Made by a program: the position numbers and the translations under genes
Source: Ostrinia nubilalis
Taxonomy: Eukaryota > Arthropoda > Insecta > Lepidoptera > Crambidae
Direction: 5' to 3'
Length of the DNA stretch: 64,000 nt
Assembly (NCBI RefSeq): GCF_963855985.1
Contig: NC_087099.1
Location: 4,990,001 to 5,054,000, forward strand
The notes under the pieces: generated by a model
What the model saw: the letters and a program-made list of their open reading frames with translations, nothing else
Database searches by the model: none
Told to the model about the DNA's origin: nothing
Shown: piece after piece, positions 11,484-22,939 of the stretch
How the letters are laid out: each line of letters begins with the position of its first letter
How positions within the stretch are numbered: the stretch's first letter is position 1

Positions 11484-11802
11484 TATGTATGCCTACAGCC
11501 TAAACGGCTTGACCGATTTTAGCGTGAGAGGTGTCGTTAGATTCGCCTTAATCGTGAGAGTGACACTGGCTATAATAAAATTGAAAAAAATTAAAATGGC
11601 GGATTTTAGGCGCCATAATGTCTTCCAAAAAAAAAATTCTTTTCTCAAATCTATCGAGTGGGGTATCAAAATAAAGGGCTTTTTAAGTAGCTTACTAAAA
11701 TGCATGTTATTTAACTAAAAAGATACAAATAAAAATATTTTAAGATCTATCTTCTTTTAAGGTCTATGTTGTAAGATTCATGATAATATGCAACGAAATT
11801 GT

Positions 11803-11876
11803 CTATGGGCGACGGTAATCACTTAACATCAGGTGATCCGCTTGCTCGTTTGCCTCATGTAAACTTAAAAAAAAAC
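11803..11876 (+). mobile_element. Short LINE/SINE 3' terminus
   Basis: Contains ACGGTAATCACTTAACATCA, a GGTGATCCGCTTGCTCGTTT block and an A-rich tail. I recognise this as a common lepidopteran retroposon 3' end. Too short to assign to a clade. Confidence 0.45.
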
Positions 11877-12740
11877 ACAACTTTTCCAATCCTTCGGGAG
11901 ATTCTGGATTATTTTCAGATTCACATTTTTAGTATCAGAAATCCTTAGTACGATCCCAATCCGCCATTGATGTGCGCGTGTATTTGACAGTAGCGCGCCC
12001 GCAACCAGTTAAAAAGTTCCGCCCGTAACATGTTTGATGTTGGAGGTAAAATGTTCTGCTACCTTCAAGAACGATGTGTGAAAATATAAAATTCTGTGTA
12101 TTACTCATCGTACGTGTTTTAATTTTCAAACAAATAATAATATCATAGAAAAATCGTTTATGACGTCACAACTCGAGTCGAGGCATCTACAACATCACAT
12201 TTGGATGCTTGCAAAATGGATACTGTAATACGTTCGTACGAAAGTACGTTCTTTTCTTTTTTTTTAAGCCCCGTCGATTATAAAAGTTACAGTTGATTGT
12301 ATAAAGTAAACTGAAAAGTGATAATTTTGAAATACCAAGTGTACGAAACTTAAAAAATAATCATCTCTTCGGTAGGTATAAGACTAAATTATCAAAGTGT
12401 AAGTTGAAATTGCTTTATCAATATTTTAATAGTTTTGACTTTATCGACCTTACCCTGCCTTGCCTTATTCAAAAATGATTGAACTAATTAGGAACAGTGC
12501 GAGTTAATTAATTACCAGTTCAAAACAAAGTTGCTAGTCTTGGTGGGGTGTTCAGTTTACTATTTCTACTGAAATTTATGCCCCAGTTACTTCTTAATTT
12601 TGATTCGGAGTTTTATGTAAAAAGCAATAGCATTTTGTATTTTCACACTTAGTCTTGAAGGATTTTGTTGTTGATAGTTATTAAATGTGATGGATACTGG
12701 CCATAGTATTGATATGTAACAAAACTTTATAGATAAACTT

Positions 12741-12768
12741 AAAATAGTGTAAGTACTTACACTATTTT
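12741..12768. repeat. 28-bp perfect palindrome
   Basis: AAAATAGTGTAAGT is followed directly by its reverse complement, with no spacer. Isolated; no evidence for function. Confidence 0.7.
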
Positions 12769-12784
12769 TAACGGATACGTGATT

Positions 12785-13030
12785 ACGTATGGTTGGTGGT
12801 AGGGCTTGTTCTAAGTCCGCCTGGCTAGATACCACCATCTTACCTAAGTCTTCTGCCATAACAACAATGTTAACAGCATTGTTGTCTTCCGACAGTAGTG
12901 GTATTATTTTATTTTATTTATTTATTTATGGATAGTAGGATAGTGTAAGCTCGCTTCCACCTTCGGCCTGATTATCACCACTTACCATCAAATGAGATAC
13001 AGGCCAAGAGCTTCCTAGTTGAGGAGAAAA
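12785..13030 (+). mobile_element. tRNA-derived SINE copy, headless
   Basis: Sense copy of the SINE seen antisense at 33664-34022: the GGTTGGTGGTAGGGCTTGTT segment, the ACAACAATGTTAACAGCATT inverted motif and the GCTCGCTTCCACCTTCGGCC tail block are present. The tRNA-like head is not recognisable here. Confidence 0.6.
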
Positions 13031-13615
13031 ACAATCACTTATGATTTATTTCTCATTTTATTGTGAGTCCAAAAATAAAGACATAATTAGGTAATATTCA
13101 AAAACCATTATGGTTCAACCACATCAACGCGTTTAGATCGCGCCGGCAATGGCGATTTGCACGCGTTGGTGTGGTTGATCTTTGCCAGTCCAACTGCGAC
13201 CAAGGCCGAAACGTTTCGGTAAAATCTTTCCATCGACCGTACCGAACTGACACTATCGTCGATCCTAAGTGAGAGCAACTTCTCAAGTTGAGCTCAACTT
13301 TCAAACTTAGTATTAAAACGTTTACACTCTAATTACGCTGGATATTTTAAATGTAATTAATAACCTATATGTAATGGTGTGTAGCGTTTACAACTTAATT
13401 ATTTACAACAATGTAATCCGTGGTACAAATCATAAGTGGCTCCAAATGGTTCGTGTTACACACGGTGCTGCTCGCCAGTTCTGTTACTTGAACTTGGCTT
13501 GACACGCTACCGCTGTCTAGATTCCAACGCATTTTATATCGTCGAGTTTACGTTACATAATCTACGCTTGTGACTATATTGAAAGGTCTCTAATTAATTC
13601 ATTTAATTTTGTCCA

Positions 13616-13631
13616 CACACACACACACACT
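13616..13631. repeat. (CA)n microsatellite
   Basis: About eight CA dinucleotide repeats. Confidence 0.7.
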
Positions 13632-13736
13632 ATTTCATTTGTCCGAATGGTATTATGTAGATAAATAAAAAATAGCGACTAGGTATACAGCTGACAACGG
13701 CTTTGGAATAAATTTCTAAAATTATTTGTAATACTA

Positions 13737-14108
13737 GCAGACCCGGCGAACTTCGAACCGCCTATGTGCATCAGAAATCATCATCATCTCAGCCATAGGA
13801 CGTCCACTGCTTCTCTCCCAATGCTTTCCATGTAGCCCGGTTGGTAGCGGCCTGCGTCGAGCGCTTTCTTGCTACCTTTATGATGTCGTCGGTCCACCTT
13901 GTGGGTGGACGTCCCACGCTGCGTTTTCCGGTACGCGGCCTCCACTCCAAAATCTTGCTGCCCCATCGGCCGTCAGTTCTGCGTACTACGTGCCCTGCCT
14001 GCCCATTGCCACTTCAGCTTGCTAATCCGTCGGGCTATGTCAGTGACTTTAGTTCGCCTATTCAATACAAACAATCAAATCTTTCCTCTTTGTAATATTA
14101 TTGTAGAT
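13737..14108. repeat. Lepidopteran interspersed repeat interrupted by an RTE fragment
   Basis: The left part (ACTAGCAGACCCGGCGAACT) and right part (AACAATCAAATCTTTCCTCT ... TAATATTATTGTAGAT) belong to the repeat family at 7341-7536. Between them, about 13779-14060, is a minus-strand RTE 3' end with an (ATG)n tail, including the residues for RWTDDI and the PARYVVRR-like stretch. CGCCTAT on both sides could be its duplication, but I am not certain. Confidence 0.6.
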
Positions 14109-14109
14109 T

Positions 14110-15000
14110 ACTAGGTACCTAGTCCAAAACCAAAAGGTTTATTTTTATTCCACAACTTGCCGCTTCATTCTGAAGATAAGGCCTATAAGGTGCAAATAAG
14201 AATTGATGGCGACCTGTAACTTCCCCTCTATTACTTGCAAAGCCTGCTCAGATTGAGGTCGATTGTCGGGATTGTAAGAAAAATGTATGGGTATAACGGT
14301 AAGAGTGGTTTTATATGCTGCACGGGTGGCAAGAGCAAGGTCTTGTAGCGTTTTATAGAGAGTAGACGCGTTTTTCTGTAAAACGACCACTTTGTTCCAC
14401 TACTAGAGCGTAGTTATTGACTTAGGCAAGCAACGCGTATCGGGACAGTAAAACCATAAAAACAATGCACAGTATGTTATGAGACTGTACAATCGGACAT
14501 TCTCATTTATTTGATGAACCGTATAAGTTCCTTACTGCGATTTCTTTATTATTAGGTTAATGTTGTGTAACTTGGCCGTTGAACAATCTTTATTAAGATA
14601 ATGATACATAAGTATTATTGATCATTTACAACAGTGTTACATTGACTACATTAATGTTGGCTTCCAACCAAATCACTTGAGCGGTTCACAAAACGAAATT
14701 TAAAAACTATACATTTGAAAACCTAAATCGAAATCCTAACTTTACATTTTAATGGTCCACTTTTATTTAAAAACATGTGAATAAATTGATTCCGAACTGC
14801 AGTAACTCGATTCGCAGCGAGCAGCGTGTAAAGTTGCGCAGGAAAAGTTTGGTTGTTCGTAACGTGTGGGCAAATGCAGTGTATAATGACGTCATTCTGA
14901 ACTCATAGTGAATGTTTAGTTGAAAACTGTTTAATGATGTAGTTTTTTATCTCAATTTAATGCCATAAAATATATTTTAACATGACGTCTTAACAGCTCC
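14110..15000. other. Gene-free stretch
   Basis: No gene or repeat family recognised. A minus-strand ORF of 81 codons at 14145-14390 has no recognisable motif. Confidence 0.4.
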
Positions 15001-15226
15001 GCGGATTAGCAAGCTATAGTGGCAATGGGCAGGGCACCTAGTACACAGAACTGACAGCCGATGTGGCAGCAAGGTTCTGGAGTAGAAGGTGGACTGAAAA
15101 CCTCATAAAGGTAACAGGTAGGCGCTGGATTCAGACAGCTGCCAATCGGTCATTATGAAAGTCATTGGGGGAGGCCTATGTTCAGCAGTGGACGTCCTAT
15201 GGCTGAAATGATGATGATGATGATGA
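14995..15226 (+). mobile_element. RTE-clade LINE 3' end, (ATG)n tail
   Basis: Plus-strand end of the RTE reverse transcriptase (RLASYSGNGQGT..., then RWTENLIKVTGRRWIQTA, SLGEAYVQQWTSYG) with in-frame stops, followed by (ATG)n. TCTTAA occurs on both sides and may be a short target duplication. Confidence 0.7.
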
Positions 15227-15247
15227 TCTCTTAAATGTTTCTAGTCA

Positions 15248-15412
15248 ACATGGTGGACCTGAAAACGTAGTAATGGCCGATGATCTGGTGAAGGTTGCGG
15301 AAAGTACCTGGATGTAGGCAGCACTAGACCGGTCGTTGAGGAAATCCTTGGGGTAAGCCTTTGTACAGCATTGGATATCATTTGGCTGAAATGAACGAAC
15401 CTGTAGGTATAT
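15248..15412 (+). mobile_element. Second RTE-like 3' end, AACGAAC-type tail
   Basis: Starts shortly after the preceding RTE fragment and resembles the 8712-8935 copy (GGCCGATGATCTGGTGAAGG, ... GGCTGAAATGAACGAACC). Strongly decayed. Confidence 0.5.
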
Positions 15413-15734
15413 CTAGGAATAGTAGCTTTTTAATCTTCCCAAAATAATATGAATAGATCACATTTATTTCTTGTTAGAAGAATGCACATCAACACGCCTA
15501 CTGAGTATTTTTACGAATATTGCGACATATTTAGACGTTTCTATGATTTCACTTCTTAATATAAGTAGCCTACTTCTACAACTAAAAAGCAATATATTAC
15601 AAAAAAAAGAAACATTTCTTTTGTCACAAACTTACAAGAAACTGTGACGTGTAAAAAAAGAATCGTACAAAGGCCCAAAACATAGACGGGAAATCCCACC
15701 GGGTCTGAGGGCCTACTCTGTAACGGGATTTTTA

Positions 15735-16105
15735 TATTTTTGAAGTTTTCTTTTATCCCCAACGTGGTAGCTCTCACCTGATAAAAACGAATGACCAAGC
15801 CGAAGGTGAAAGTGAACTTCAACCAGAATTATTCTCAACCACAGAAGAACTATCTTACATTCTCAGATCCTGGAATTCTATGATCTGAGCTTACATTCAA
15901 CTGCCGAAACACAACAAATCTGTTAACTTTGTTGTTGTGTTATTTGTGTTGATGTAGCCAGCCAGGTGGACTTAGTTTATAAGCCCTACAACCAAATCGA
16001 GCAGATAATTTTGTCCCCATTGGGAATCGAACTGCGTTTCTCGAGTTCTTACCTGTATCTGCTTTAGATCAGATAACCTTACCGTTAGACAAAAGAGGCT
16101 ACTGT
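15735..16105 (-). mobile_element. tRNA-derived SINE, near full length
   Basis: Antisense copy. The right end, read on the minus strand, begins GCCTCTTTTGTCTAACGGTA and holds a B box (GTTCGATTCCC), so it is the tRNA-like head. The body contains the AACAACAAAGTTAACAGATT inverted motif, and the left end is the TTCGGC tail block. The same family occurs at 33664-34022. Confidence 0.65.
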
Positions 16106-16164
16106 AAGTGCACGTCTCATACATGACAGCATGCCTTAAGAGACAGAGTTGAATAGAGTGGAAA

Positions 16165-16290
16165 CTTTGGATTTAGTTTATCAAGGTCGGACCTTTCTGT
16201 GCATCCTTTATGAGAGACAGAGATGGATAGAATAGAATCTTATGATATTATTTAACAAGGTTGGACCCTTCTATTTGAAGTGTGACTGTT
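16165..16290. repeat. Imperfect direct duplication, ~75-bp unit
   Basis: Two similar units share GAGACAGAG, GGATAGAAT/GAATAGAGT, a TTTA(T/A)CAAGGT block and GGACC(T/C)TTCT. Diverged and non-coding. Confidence 0.4.
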
Positions 16291-16299
16291 TGACTTAGA

Positions 16300-17007
16300 G
16301 ATTCGACGCCGGGGGCAAACACCGTAACAAGATAGAGTAGACAGAGCACACGAACCTTTTTGTTGGGTCCGTCGTTATTGTTTAAAATCTGTGTCTATGT
16401 TCTTGTGTACCTACTCGTAGGTACTTTTCTTCCTATTCTGTAAGTAGGGGTTAAACTGTATGACATGAAGGCGGTAAATGATGACTGTTTGAAATGGGTT
16501 CCAAAGTTATAATCTATTTTATCGATTTTCTAGAAATAAATTTCGTATTTAGTAACTCAACTATATTAATTAAGTACTCGTAGGTACACAAGATCATAAC
16601 TGATGAGGTGAATATTGTTCGCTACAAACATGTAGTTACTTTCAGTAATATTGACTTTTGGAAAACCTACAGGTAAATAATTTGATTTAGCAAAAATATT
16701 CAACCTTAGCTCTCCATTTTTTGTGCTCTAAACAATAGTATAACAAATAACTACCAATTTGAACAAAGTGATGTTTCAACCTTTGAAATAATTACATACA
16801 TAGCTAGTTGTTTGTAGTTTCACCTTCGTGAACATTGCATACAACCAACACGCTAGCTGAAGCTGTTACGATAACGAGCATAGCAAACAAAGCAAGATAT
16901 TGTTTTACTTGCAACTATGTCACTGAAACACGGTTGCTTTATGGTAATAAACAACTAAAAAAAAAAAACACATTAAGCATAGTAAAAAGTCCCTACCTTT
17001 TTGCGTT
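16300..17007. other. Gene-free stretch
   Basis: No gene or repeat family recognised. Confidence 0.4.
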
Positions 17008-17093
17008 TCATCATCATCATCATCATCATCATTTCAGCCACAGGACGTCCACTGCTAAACATAGGCCTCCTCTAATGACTTCCACATCGCACT
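17008..17093 (-). mobile_element. RTE LINE 3' end with (ATG)n tail
   Basis: Eight CAT units, then the CAGGACGTCCACTGCTAAAC block, which reads on the minus strand as the end of an RTE ORF. The histidine-rich + strand ORF here is only the CAT repeat read in frame. Confidence 0.65.
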
Positions 17094-17430
17094 TTCTGTG
17101 TTCGCATTGCCTATATTATGTAATTTAACTTACAAAATAACTATTTATCCTTCTTTATTTCATCAAATACTACTCGTATAGAGAGACCCAAAGAGTGGAC
17201 GTGATGATTTTTGTGAAATGAGTCTATTTAATTTTGTGATATTTTTTTTCTAGCTTCCAGCCTATACATAGCGATTAGTATATTCTATATTCAATGACTA
17301 CCTTTTGCCCACGGCTTCACTCGCGTGAAATTTAGCTTTTCACAGATCGTTATAAATATGTGATTCTGATGTATAAACCATAATAAGTACTGTAGGTAAA
17401 TTTTCATCGAAATCTGTTCAGAAGTTTTTA

Positions 17431-17460
17431 GAATAGAATAGAATAGAATAGAATAGTTTA
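17431..17460. repeat. (ATAGA)n microsatellite
   Basis: About five AGAAT/ATAGA units at the start of a TTTATTTCAAAGAATATGGT segment, which may be a LINE or SINE tail. Confidence 0.55.
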
Positions 17461-18325
17461 TTTCAAAGAATATGGTTACAACAGTTCTTAAAATGATAAA
17501 GTTCTACATATTCTGCCGTATTTTGTTGGCGTAGAAATATTATAAATCATAGGTAATTACAATCGATGTCTACATACTTATATAAATCATTATTATTACG
17601 CATTCTTAATTACTATACAACAATGTCACATATCCCTCTTGAGTCGTCAGTTAGCAGTCAAACATTGATTCTTTTATTTTTATGTCAAGATATTCTCTAT
17701 TATGTCAAGTGTCTCTATTATGTATTATATGTCAAGATATTATTTGCGTGAAAGGGTAACTAACATTCCATACATTTATACAAACTTTCGCTATAACATT
17801 AATATTACTATAATATTAGTAAGAATAGATTTTCCTCGTAAATTAAATTCCAAACCATTATCTAGTACACGAGCAATATCGCCTTCAACTAACCGTGATA
17901 AGAAAATCCGTCAAAGACTTGTTCCGTAAAGACCCATTTTCGGAATTAGCAATAGCGAAATGTGCGGCTTCCTTCAAGGCTTACAGGCCACGTTATGGCA
18001 GAGCAAATTGAACCTAATAGTCTAGAGATTTTTACAGTCTTCAGGAAGAAGTTTTAGAGCAATTTTGGACTTTAGTTATGCCATCAAAAGTTTCATATAA
18101 AATTATTAAACTGCTTGCGGCACGTGCAACGAAACGACTTCCTACAGCGAATTTTTTGCATAACCGATATTAGACAGGTATTTTATTATCACTTGAAATC
18201 CGTCATTTTTAGATATATTTTTTTACTTACTTTCTGAAATAACCCATGAGTTCTGAAAATTTTCAACCGACTTAAGAATCCCCGTTAGTTTATCAGCTAA
18301 TTTTTGGTATATTTGGGTTGAGTAA
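17461..18325. other. Gene-free stretch
   Basis: TATGTCAAGATATT-like motifs repeat at 17681-17745. No gene recognised. Confidence 0.4.
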
Positions 18326-18340
18326 GGAATGCATTTGGAT

Positions 18341-19108
18341 TTGAGGGTGGTCCGCGGGTACCGCACAATATCTGCAGACGCAGCCCTCTCATTGGCTGGG
18401 AGCATGCCTTGGGACCTGAACGCCAAGGTCCTTGCCGCGGTATACCAGTGGCGGGGAGACCAAAAATCTGAAGGGCAAAGGCCTGCGCCCCGTGAGGTTG
18501 AGGCTAAAAAAGAAGAGCTGGAGGAGATGGCCCAAGAATGCTGGAGAGGACGCTAGGCCGTTAGTCAAGTCGGGCGTCGCACTGTGCAGGCACTTCTGCC
18601 TGTCCTAGCGGAGTGGCTGCGACGTCGGCATGGTCGTCTAACCTACCGGATGACCCTGCTACTGACAGGCCACGGGTGTTTCGGGGCCTTCCTTCACAGA
18701 ATAGGCCGAGAAGAGGTACCAGGCTGCCATCACTGCAACCTTAACACAGTGGATACAGCTGAGCACACGCACCAAGAATGCCCAGCTTGGGCGGATGAGC
18801 GTGCGGCCCTCAATATATGCATAGGAAATGACCTCTCTCTACCGATCTTAGTCCACCATATGACCAACGGAGAGGAGGCGTGGCGTGGAGTTCTCACCTT
18901 CTGTGAAGCAGTCATTTCACAGAAGAAAGCGGCGGAGAGGGAGCGGGAAGCATCACCCGACGCACCCATTGCCACAGAAGGAGGCTCTATGACCTCCATC
19001 TGCCCCTTCCTAATAGGCCTCGGCCATCAGATACGGGGGTGTCTGGTGGCGTCTAAAGAGGCCGCGACGGCGCAGGACGTGTCCTGCGTGCCGCTCGCAG
19101 GAGGTTGA
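18341..19108 (+). pseudogene. R1-clade LINE ORF2, C-terminal remnant
   Basis: One continuous reading frame broken by a single TAG at 18554-18556. It begins inside the domain after the reverse transcriptase (LRVVRGYRTISADAALSLAG) and continues through LLTGHGCFGAFLHRIGREE to the Cys-His knuckle GCHHCNLNT...EHTHQECPAW (C-x2-C-x9-H-x4-C, about 18720-18790), then the SFCE-like helix and a basic, Ala/Glu-rich tail typical of R1, TRAS and SART elements. Catalytic domains are absent because of the 5' truncation. Only one nonsense change implies a fairly recent insertion. Confidence 0.85.
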
Positions 19109-19339
19109 AGGCGTAATAATGCCTTCCTTGGTTTGGGGCTGCGCACTAAGCGAGTGAAATGTCGAGCAGGGAACGCGGACGAATGCTTGAGGCAAAACGC
19201 CGATAGTGATGGCCCGCGTTCCCGACTCATATGGCTACCGAGGGCAACGTCAGGTTTTTAGTGGGTAGGCCATAACCCACTAACTGCCCCCGCGGCTGGT
19301 GGGTATACAAATCAATGTATTTTCCCGACAAAAAAAAAA
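18341..19339 (+). mobile_element. 5'-truncated R1-clade LINE with 15-bp target duplication
   Basis: GGAATGCATTTGGAT occurs at 18326-18340 and again at 19340-19354, right after an A-rich tail, so both ends are defined. The insert is GC-rich against its AT-rich surroundings. It carries the C-terminal end of an R1-type reverse-transcriptase ORF (separate entry) and ~220 bp of 3' UTR. Confidence 0.9.
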
Positions 19340-19608
19340 GGAATGCATTTGGATAGAATAACGAAATTATGTTATGGGTAGAGCTAGGAATATTAATTTG
19401 GGATGAGTGAAGAAATGGGTAGAGATGTCATGGGTCGAATACGGAATAACCCAAATTATTGATGTACTTACATAACGTTTTTCTTTATCCTTTCCAATCA
19501 AGTCTTTCAAAATATTGTGAATATTACCTACTAACCTTCAAAGAAAATACGTTTACTTAATAACCCACTTTATTCGTTCACAGTGTTATTCCCAAAGTGT
19601 ATATATAT

Positions 19609-19896
19609 AATACTCGACGCATAGTGGTGCTACAGCTTTGGTGCCATAGTAACAAATGCTAAGGCGGACGTATTCTGTCAGAATACAGCACTTTTTTTTT
19701 TATTGGCCGACACTTTTGATTTTGAACAAAAAATGTATGAATAGTCGATGACTTTTAGATCTCAAATACTCGACGCACAGTGGAGCTACGGCATTGGTGC
19801 CATAGTAACAAATGCTAAGGCAGACGTATTCTGTCAGAATACAGCACTTTTTTTTGTTGGCCGGCACTTTTGATTTTGGACCAAAAATATATGAAA
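19609..19896. repeat. Tandem duplication, two ~130-bp copies, period ~159 bp
   Basis: TACTCGACGCATAGTGGTGC begins copy one; a close variant begins copy two near 19768. Both contain ATTCTGTCAGAAT (a short palindrome), a poly-T run and the CACTTTTGATTTTG block. The copies differ at a few per cent of positions. Confidence 0.75.
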
Positions 19897-19899
19897 CGT

Positions 19900-21268
19900 G
19901 GATGATGTCCTTTAGTGTTATTTTGTGTTCTTAAGTGCAGTGAAGTGATAAATTATAAAAAAAAAATATTAACACACTTCGAATTTGAGCGCACATCGAG
20001 TACCTATCGAGTGGGTTGTCGTATGAACAACCCGCTTTGGACCCGGTGGCGTCTTGAAACCTGCTTACGGGCAGACTTAACTCCACGGAATCCATGAAAA
20101 ATCAATAGAACTGAAACACCCACGTTCTATTGATAATATTATGTCAATTTTTCACTCGACATTGGCAGAAATACCTCCCTCTGGGAGGTATTTCTGGTAT
20201 TCAGGTATTTCAGGTAGGTTTGGTTGCCACTAAATAAAAAAAAATAAAAAAAAGTCTCACTGATTTTTGACGTTACAAAAACACCCTTCCGTATAATTCC
20301 GTTCAGTCTACTCTTCCCTTTCTGTTGTTATCTTGGGAAATATCCGAGACCAATAGTGCAGGTATTTTGTATGCTGGATGAACTGCAGATTTTACCGTGT
20401 TTGATATGTTAGGTAACGATACTGACGTAGTAAAGCTATAGAGGATTCATGAAACCTAACAGTTTTCTTTTTAGTAAAATATTAAATTTAGAAAAATAAT
20501 GAATTGCTGTTCGATAGGTCACGCTAAATCTCGAGAACGGCGGGGCCGATTTAGCTTATTTTGGTTTTAAAATGTGTGTCCAGTTGTAGAACGAGTCTAC
20601 CAGTGGACGTAGTCTAGGTTTAAACATTGAGATAATGATTTGTGTTATGTAAAGAAAAAAATGGCAGTACGCAGTCTACTGTGTGGTATCAAATAATTAT
20701 TTAGGAGTAATTCCTGTACAACTTGTAACTTGCAAAACAATTTCTCCTGACCTGAAGTTATTATTAGATGAATACCTTGCTGTGATTAACAATGGCCTCT
20801 ACCAAATCGACTTTCCCGCCAACTCAAAAAGATGGCAGCCAACTTCGCGGCATTGTCCGCAACTTTCAAAAATCTTCAACCAAGGCACGGACACGAATTT
20901 ATCAATTTCAAAACTCTACTCCGGTTTCCTGGGGCAACGCATTTGTCATGACAATCTCGGTGACGTTCACGTTTAAGACGGTTCTCACTGGGAGCATTCG
21001 CTACGTGATTTTGGTCGCGAGCATTCGTTACACAAGTATTATAGATGCATAAATATTATTATTTTCACAACGCAAATTGTTACAGACTCCTTGGTTGGGC
21101 AATACTGGCAACTCAAAAACATCATTATTTTATCGACGACTGCTGGTTATTCTTTTGTTTGCCTCTCGTCTCTCGATTTTTGAACGAATACCACTAATAC
21201 TTTTCCGATCTTGTCGCGACAAGGAAAAAATTCCGTGCTGGTAGTTGCTAATTGCTCATAAGATATAG
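19900..21268. other. Gene-free stretch
   Basis: Short ORFs only. An 86-codon ORF at 20792-21052 is somewhat GC-richer than its surroundings but has no recognisable motif and no splice context. A short ACCTCCCTCTGGGAGGT palindrome lies near 20174. Confidence 0.4.
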
Positions 21269-21314
21269 AAATAAATATCAATTAAGGGGGCCTCCCCTTA
21301 ATTGATATTTATTT
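21269..21314. repeat. Perfect 21-bp inverted repeat with 4-nt loop
   Basis: ATAAATATCAATTAAGGGG and its reverse complement flank GCCT (21290-21293). The strength and tight loop make a cruciform or RNA hairpin plausible; no gene is adjacent. Confidence 0.75.
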
Positions 21315-22660
21315 TCCGTGGTGCATAATCTTTTCTCAAAGGTTTTAAACCTTTGTTTGTCACCTGTCATCCGCTTTGCAATAGAGGGAAGTCGAACCTT
21401 AATTTCGAACTCCTCCTATGTCCTTCTGATCAGATTAACTTCGTTGTGGGTCCAATGACAGTTTAACTTTTCCCCGGGACAAACTTTACATTCATTGGTT
21501 GGGTTTTTTATGGCGGTCAAGCTGTAGATACTGGCTACACAGGAGTTGCAGTGGTGGGAATGAGAGGTGGGAATAGTCTCGTAATACTTTTCCACGACTG
21601 AGCTCGATTAGACGTTTTGAGATGAATGTTTGTCGTCCGTTTGCAGGACACTGAAAATTGTATGACAACTGCGTTAGAATAAAAATCACAGTCAAAAATC
21701 CAAGAAAGTGAGCGGTCTTGCAGACGGATGATAAACGCCCGTCCCAAGACGTCAAATTTGAAAGAAACCATAGTGCGATAGTGAAAAATACTGCAGATAA
21801 GTATGGTATTCTGGGTTGACACCTCCACTAACTAGTTGGTTTGCGAAAGTATGATCCTTTCCGCAGACAAACCAAATGCTCACAAAACAAGTCAAAAAAC
21901 TAAATTCGCAGTAAATGCTCCAAATGAGTACCCTCCTTTACTTGTTCAGAAGGCGCGTCTAAACATTTTTAAGTAATGTGCGTTTTTTGCTCAGCCGGGA
22001 CTTGTATAATTAGGAGGATAAGGTGGTCTTGCATTTTTGCATAAAGGGACAAATTATGAGAGGTCTTGTAAATTTACGTTAATTTGTTTTGTTTGCACGG
22101 TTCCGGGAACGTAATAAGATGTAGGCATAATAATAAATCTTTGATATCCGAAACTTTATGAACACAAAAGTCATTTAGATGTGCTACCTACTTAAAATCT
22201 ACACGAGAAACCGTGTTTCAATTCTTTTTTTGTCCTCCATCTCTGAAAGTCATTTTGGATTTAGATTTTTTATGAGGCTTTCTCTCTCTATCGTTTCTTT
22301 AAATCAGTGCACAGGGCGTATTCCATAATGTGAATTAAAGTTGATAGCTATATTTGGGTGCAGAACTTTAAAAAGCTGATAATATGACGTAGTGACTTTT
22401 CATCACTGGACTGCAATTTTCATTTCTTGCAGTTTCGGATGATTTTTAGTCTCTTTTTTACTTAAAAGAAAGAATAAAATTATAGCGGGCCACAAACGAA
22501 AATAAATACTTCCAGGAAATCCAATCAATAACTCTTTCACTTAGGAACCCGTTTAATTCAACACCTGTTGTTTATGAGTATCAGCAAGCTATAGAACTTG
22601 TGCTTACTCAAAAAATCTATTTCTCGTGCATTTTTGAAGCGGTATGAATACACGTGATGT
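21315..22660. other. Gene-free stretch
   Basis: No gene or repeat family recognised. Confidence 0.4.
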
Positions 22661-22668
22661 TGTTACAG

Positions 22669-22939
22669 CAGTATTTCCCAAAGTGGGCGATAACGCCCCC
22701 TTGTGGGCGCTGCAGGCTTAAAGGGGGGCGGTAAGCTCAATAATGAATAATAAATAAATAAAATAAAAAGAGACCCAGAAAAAAAAATCGGGACGTTGTG
22801 TAGAGGCTTGGGAGGCGTCATCTACTAGGAGGACTCTTAGACACCGACTGAGCTCGACTCTTGACTACAAAAATGGGGGGCGCTAAAAATAATTTATTCT
22901 CAAAGTGGGCAGTAGACTAAATAAGTTTGGGAACCGCTG
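22669..22939. mobile_element. Non-autonomous hAT element
   Basis: Flanked by TGTTACAG (22661-22668, 22940-22947). The ends are CAGTATTTCCCAAAGTGGGC and AGTTTGGGAACCGCTG, which match the widespread hAT end CAGNGGTTCCCAAA. The interior is GC-rich near the ends (GGGGGGCGGTAAG, GGGGGGCGCTAA). 271 bp, no ORF. Confidence 0.85.

Noticed and set aside
16835..17128. Histidine-rich protein on the + strand
   Set aside because: The His run is a CAT microsatellite tail of an RTE LINE on the opposite strand.
20792..21052. 86-codon ORF
   Set aside because: No recognisable motif, no splice or promoter context; slightly GC-rich composition alone is not enough.
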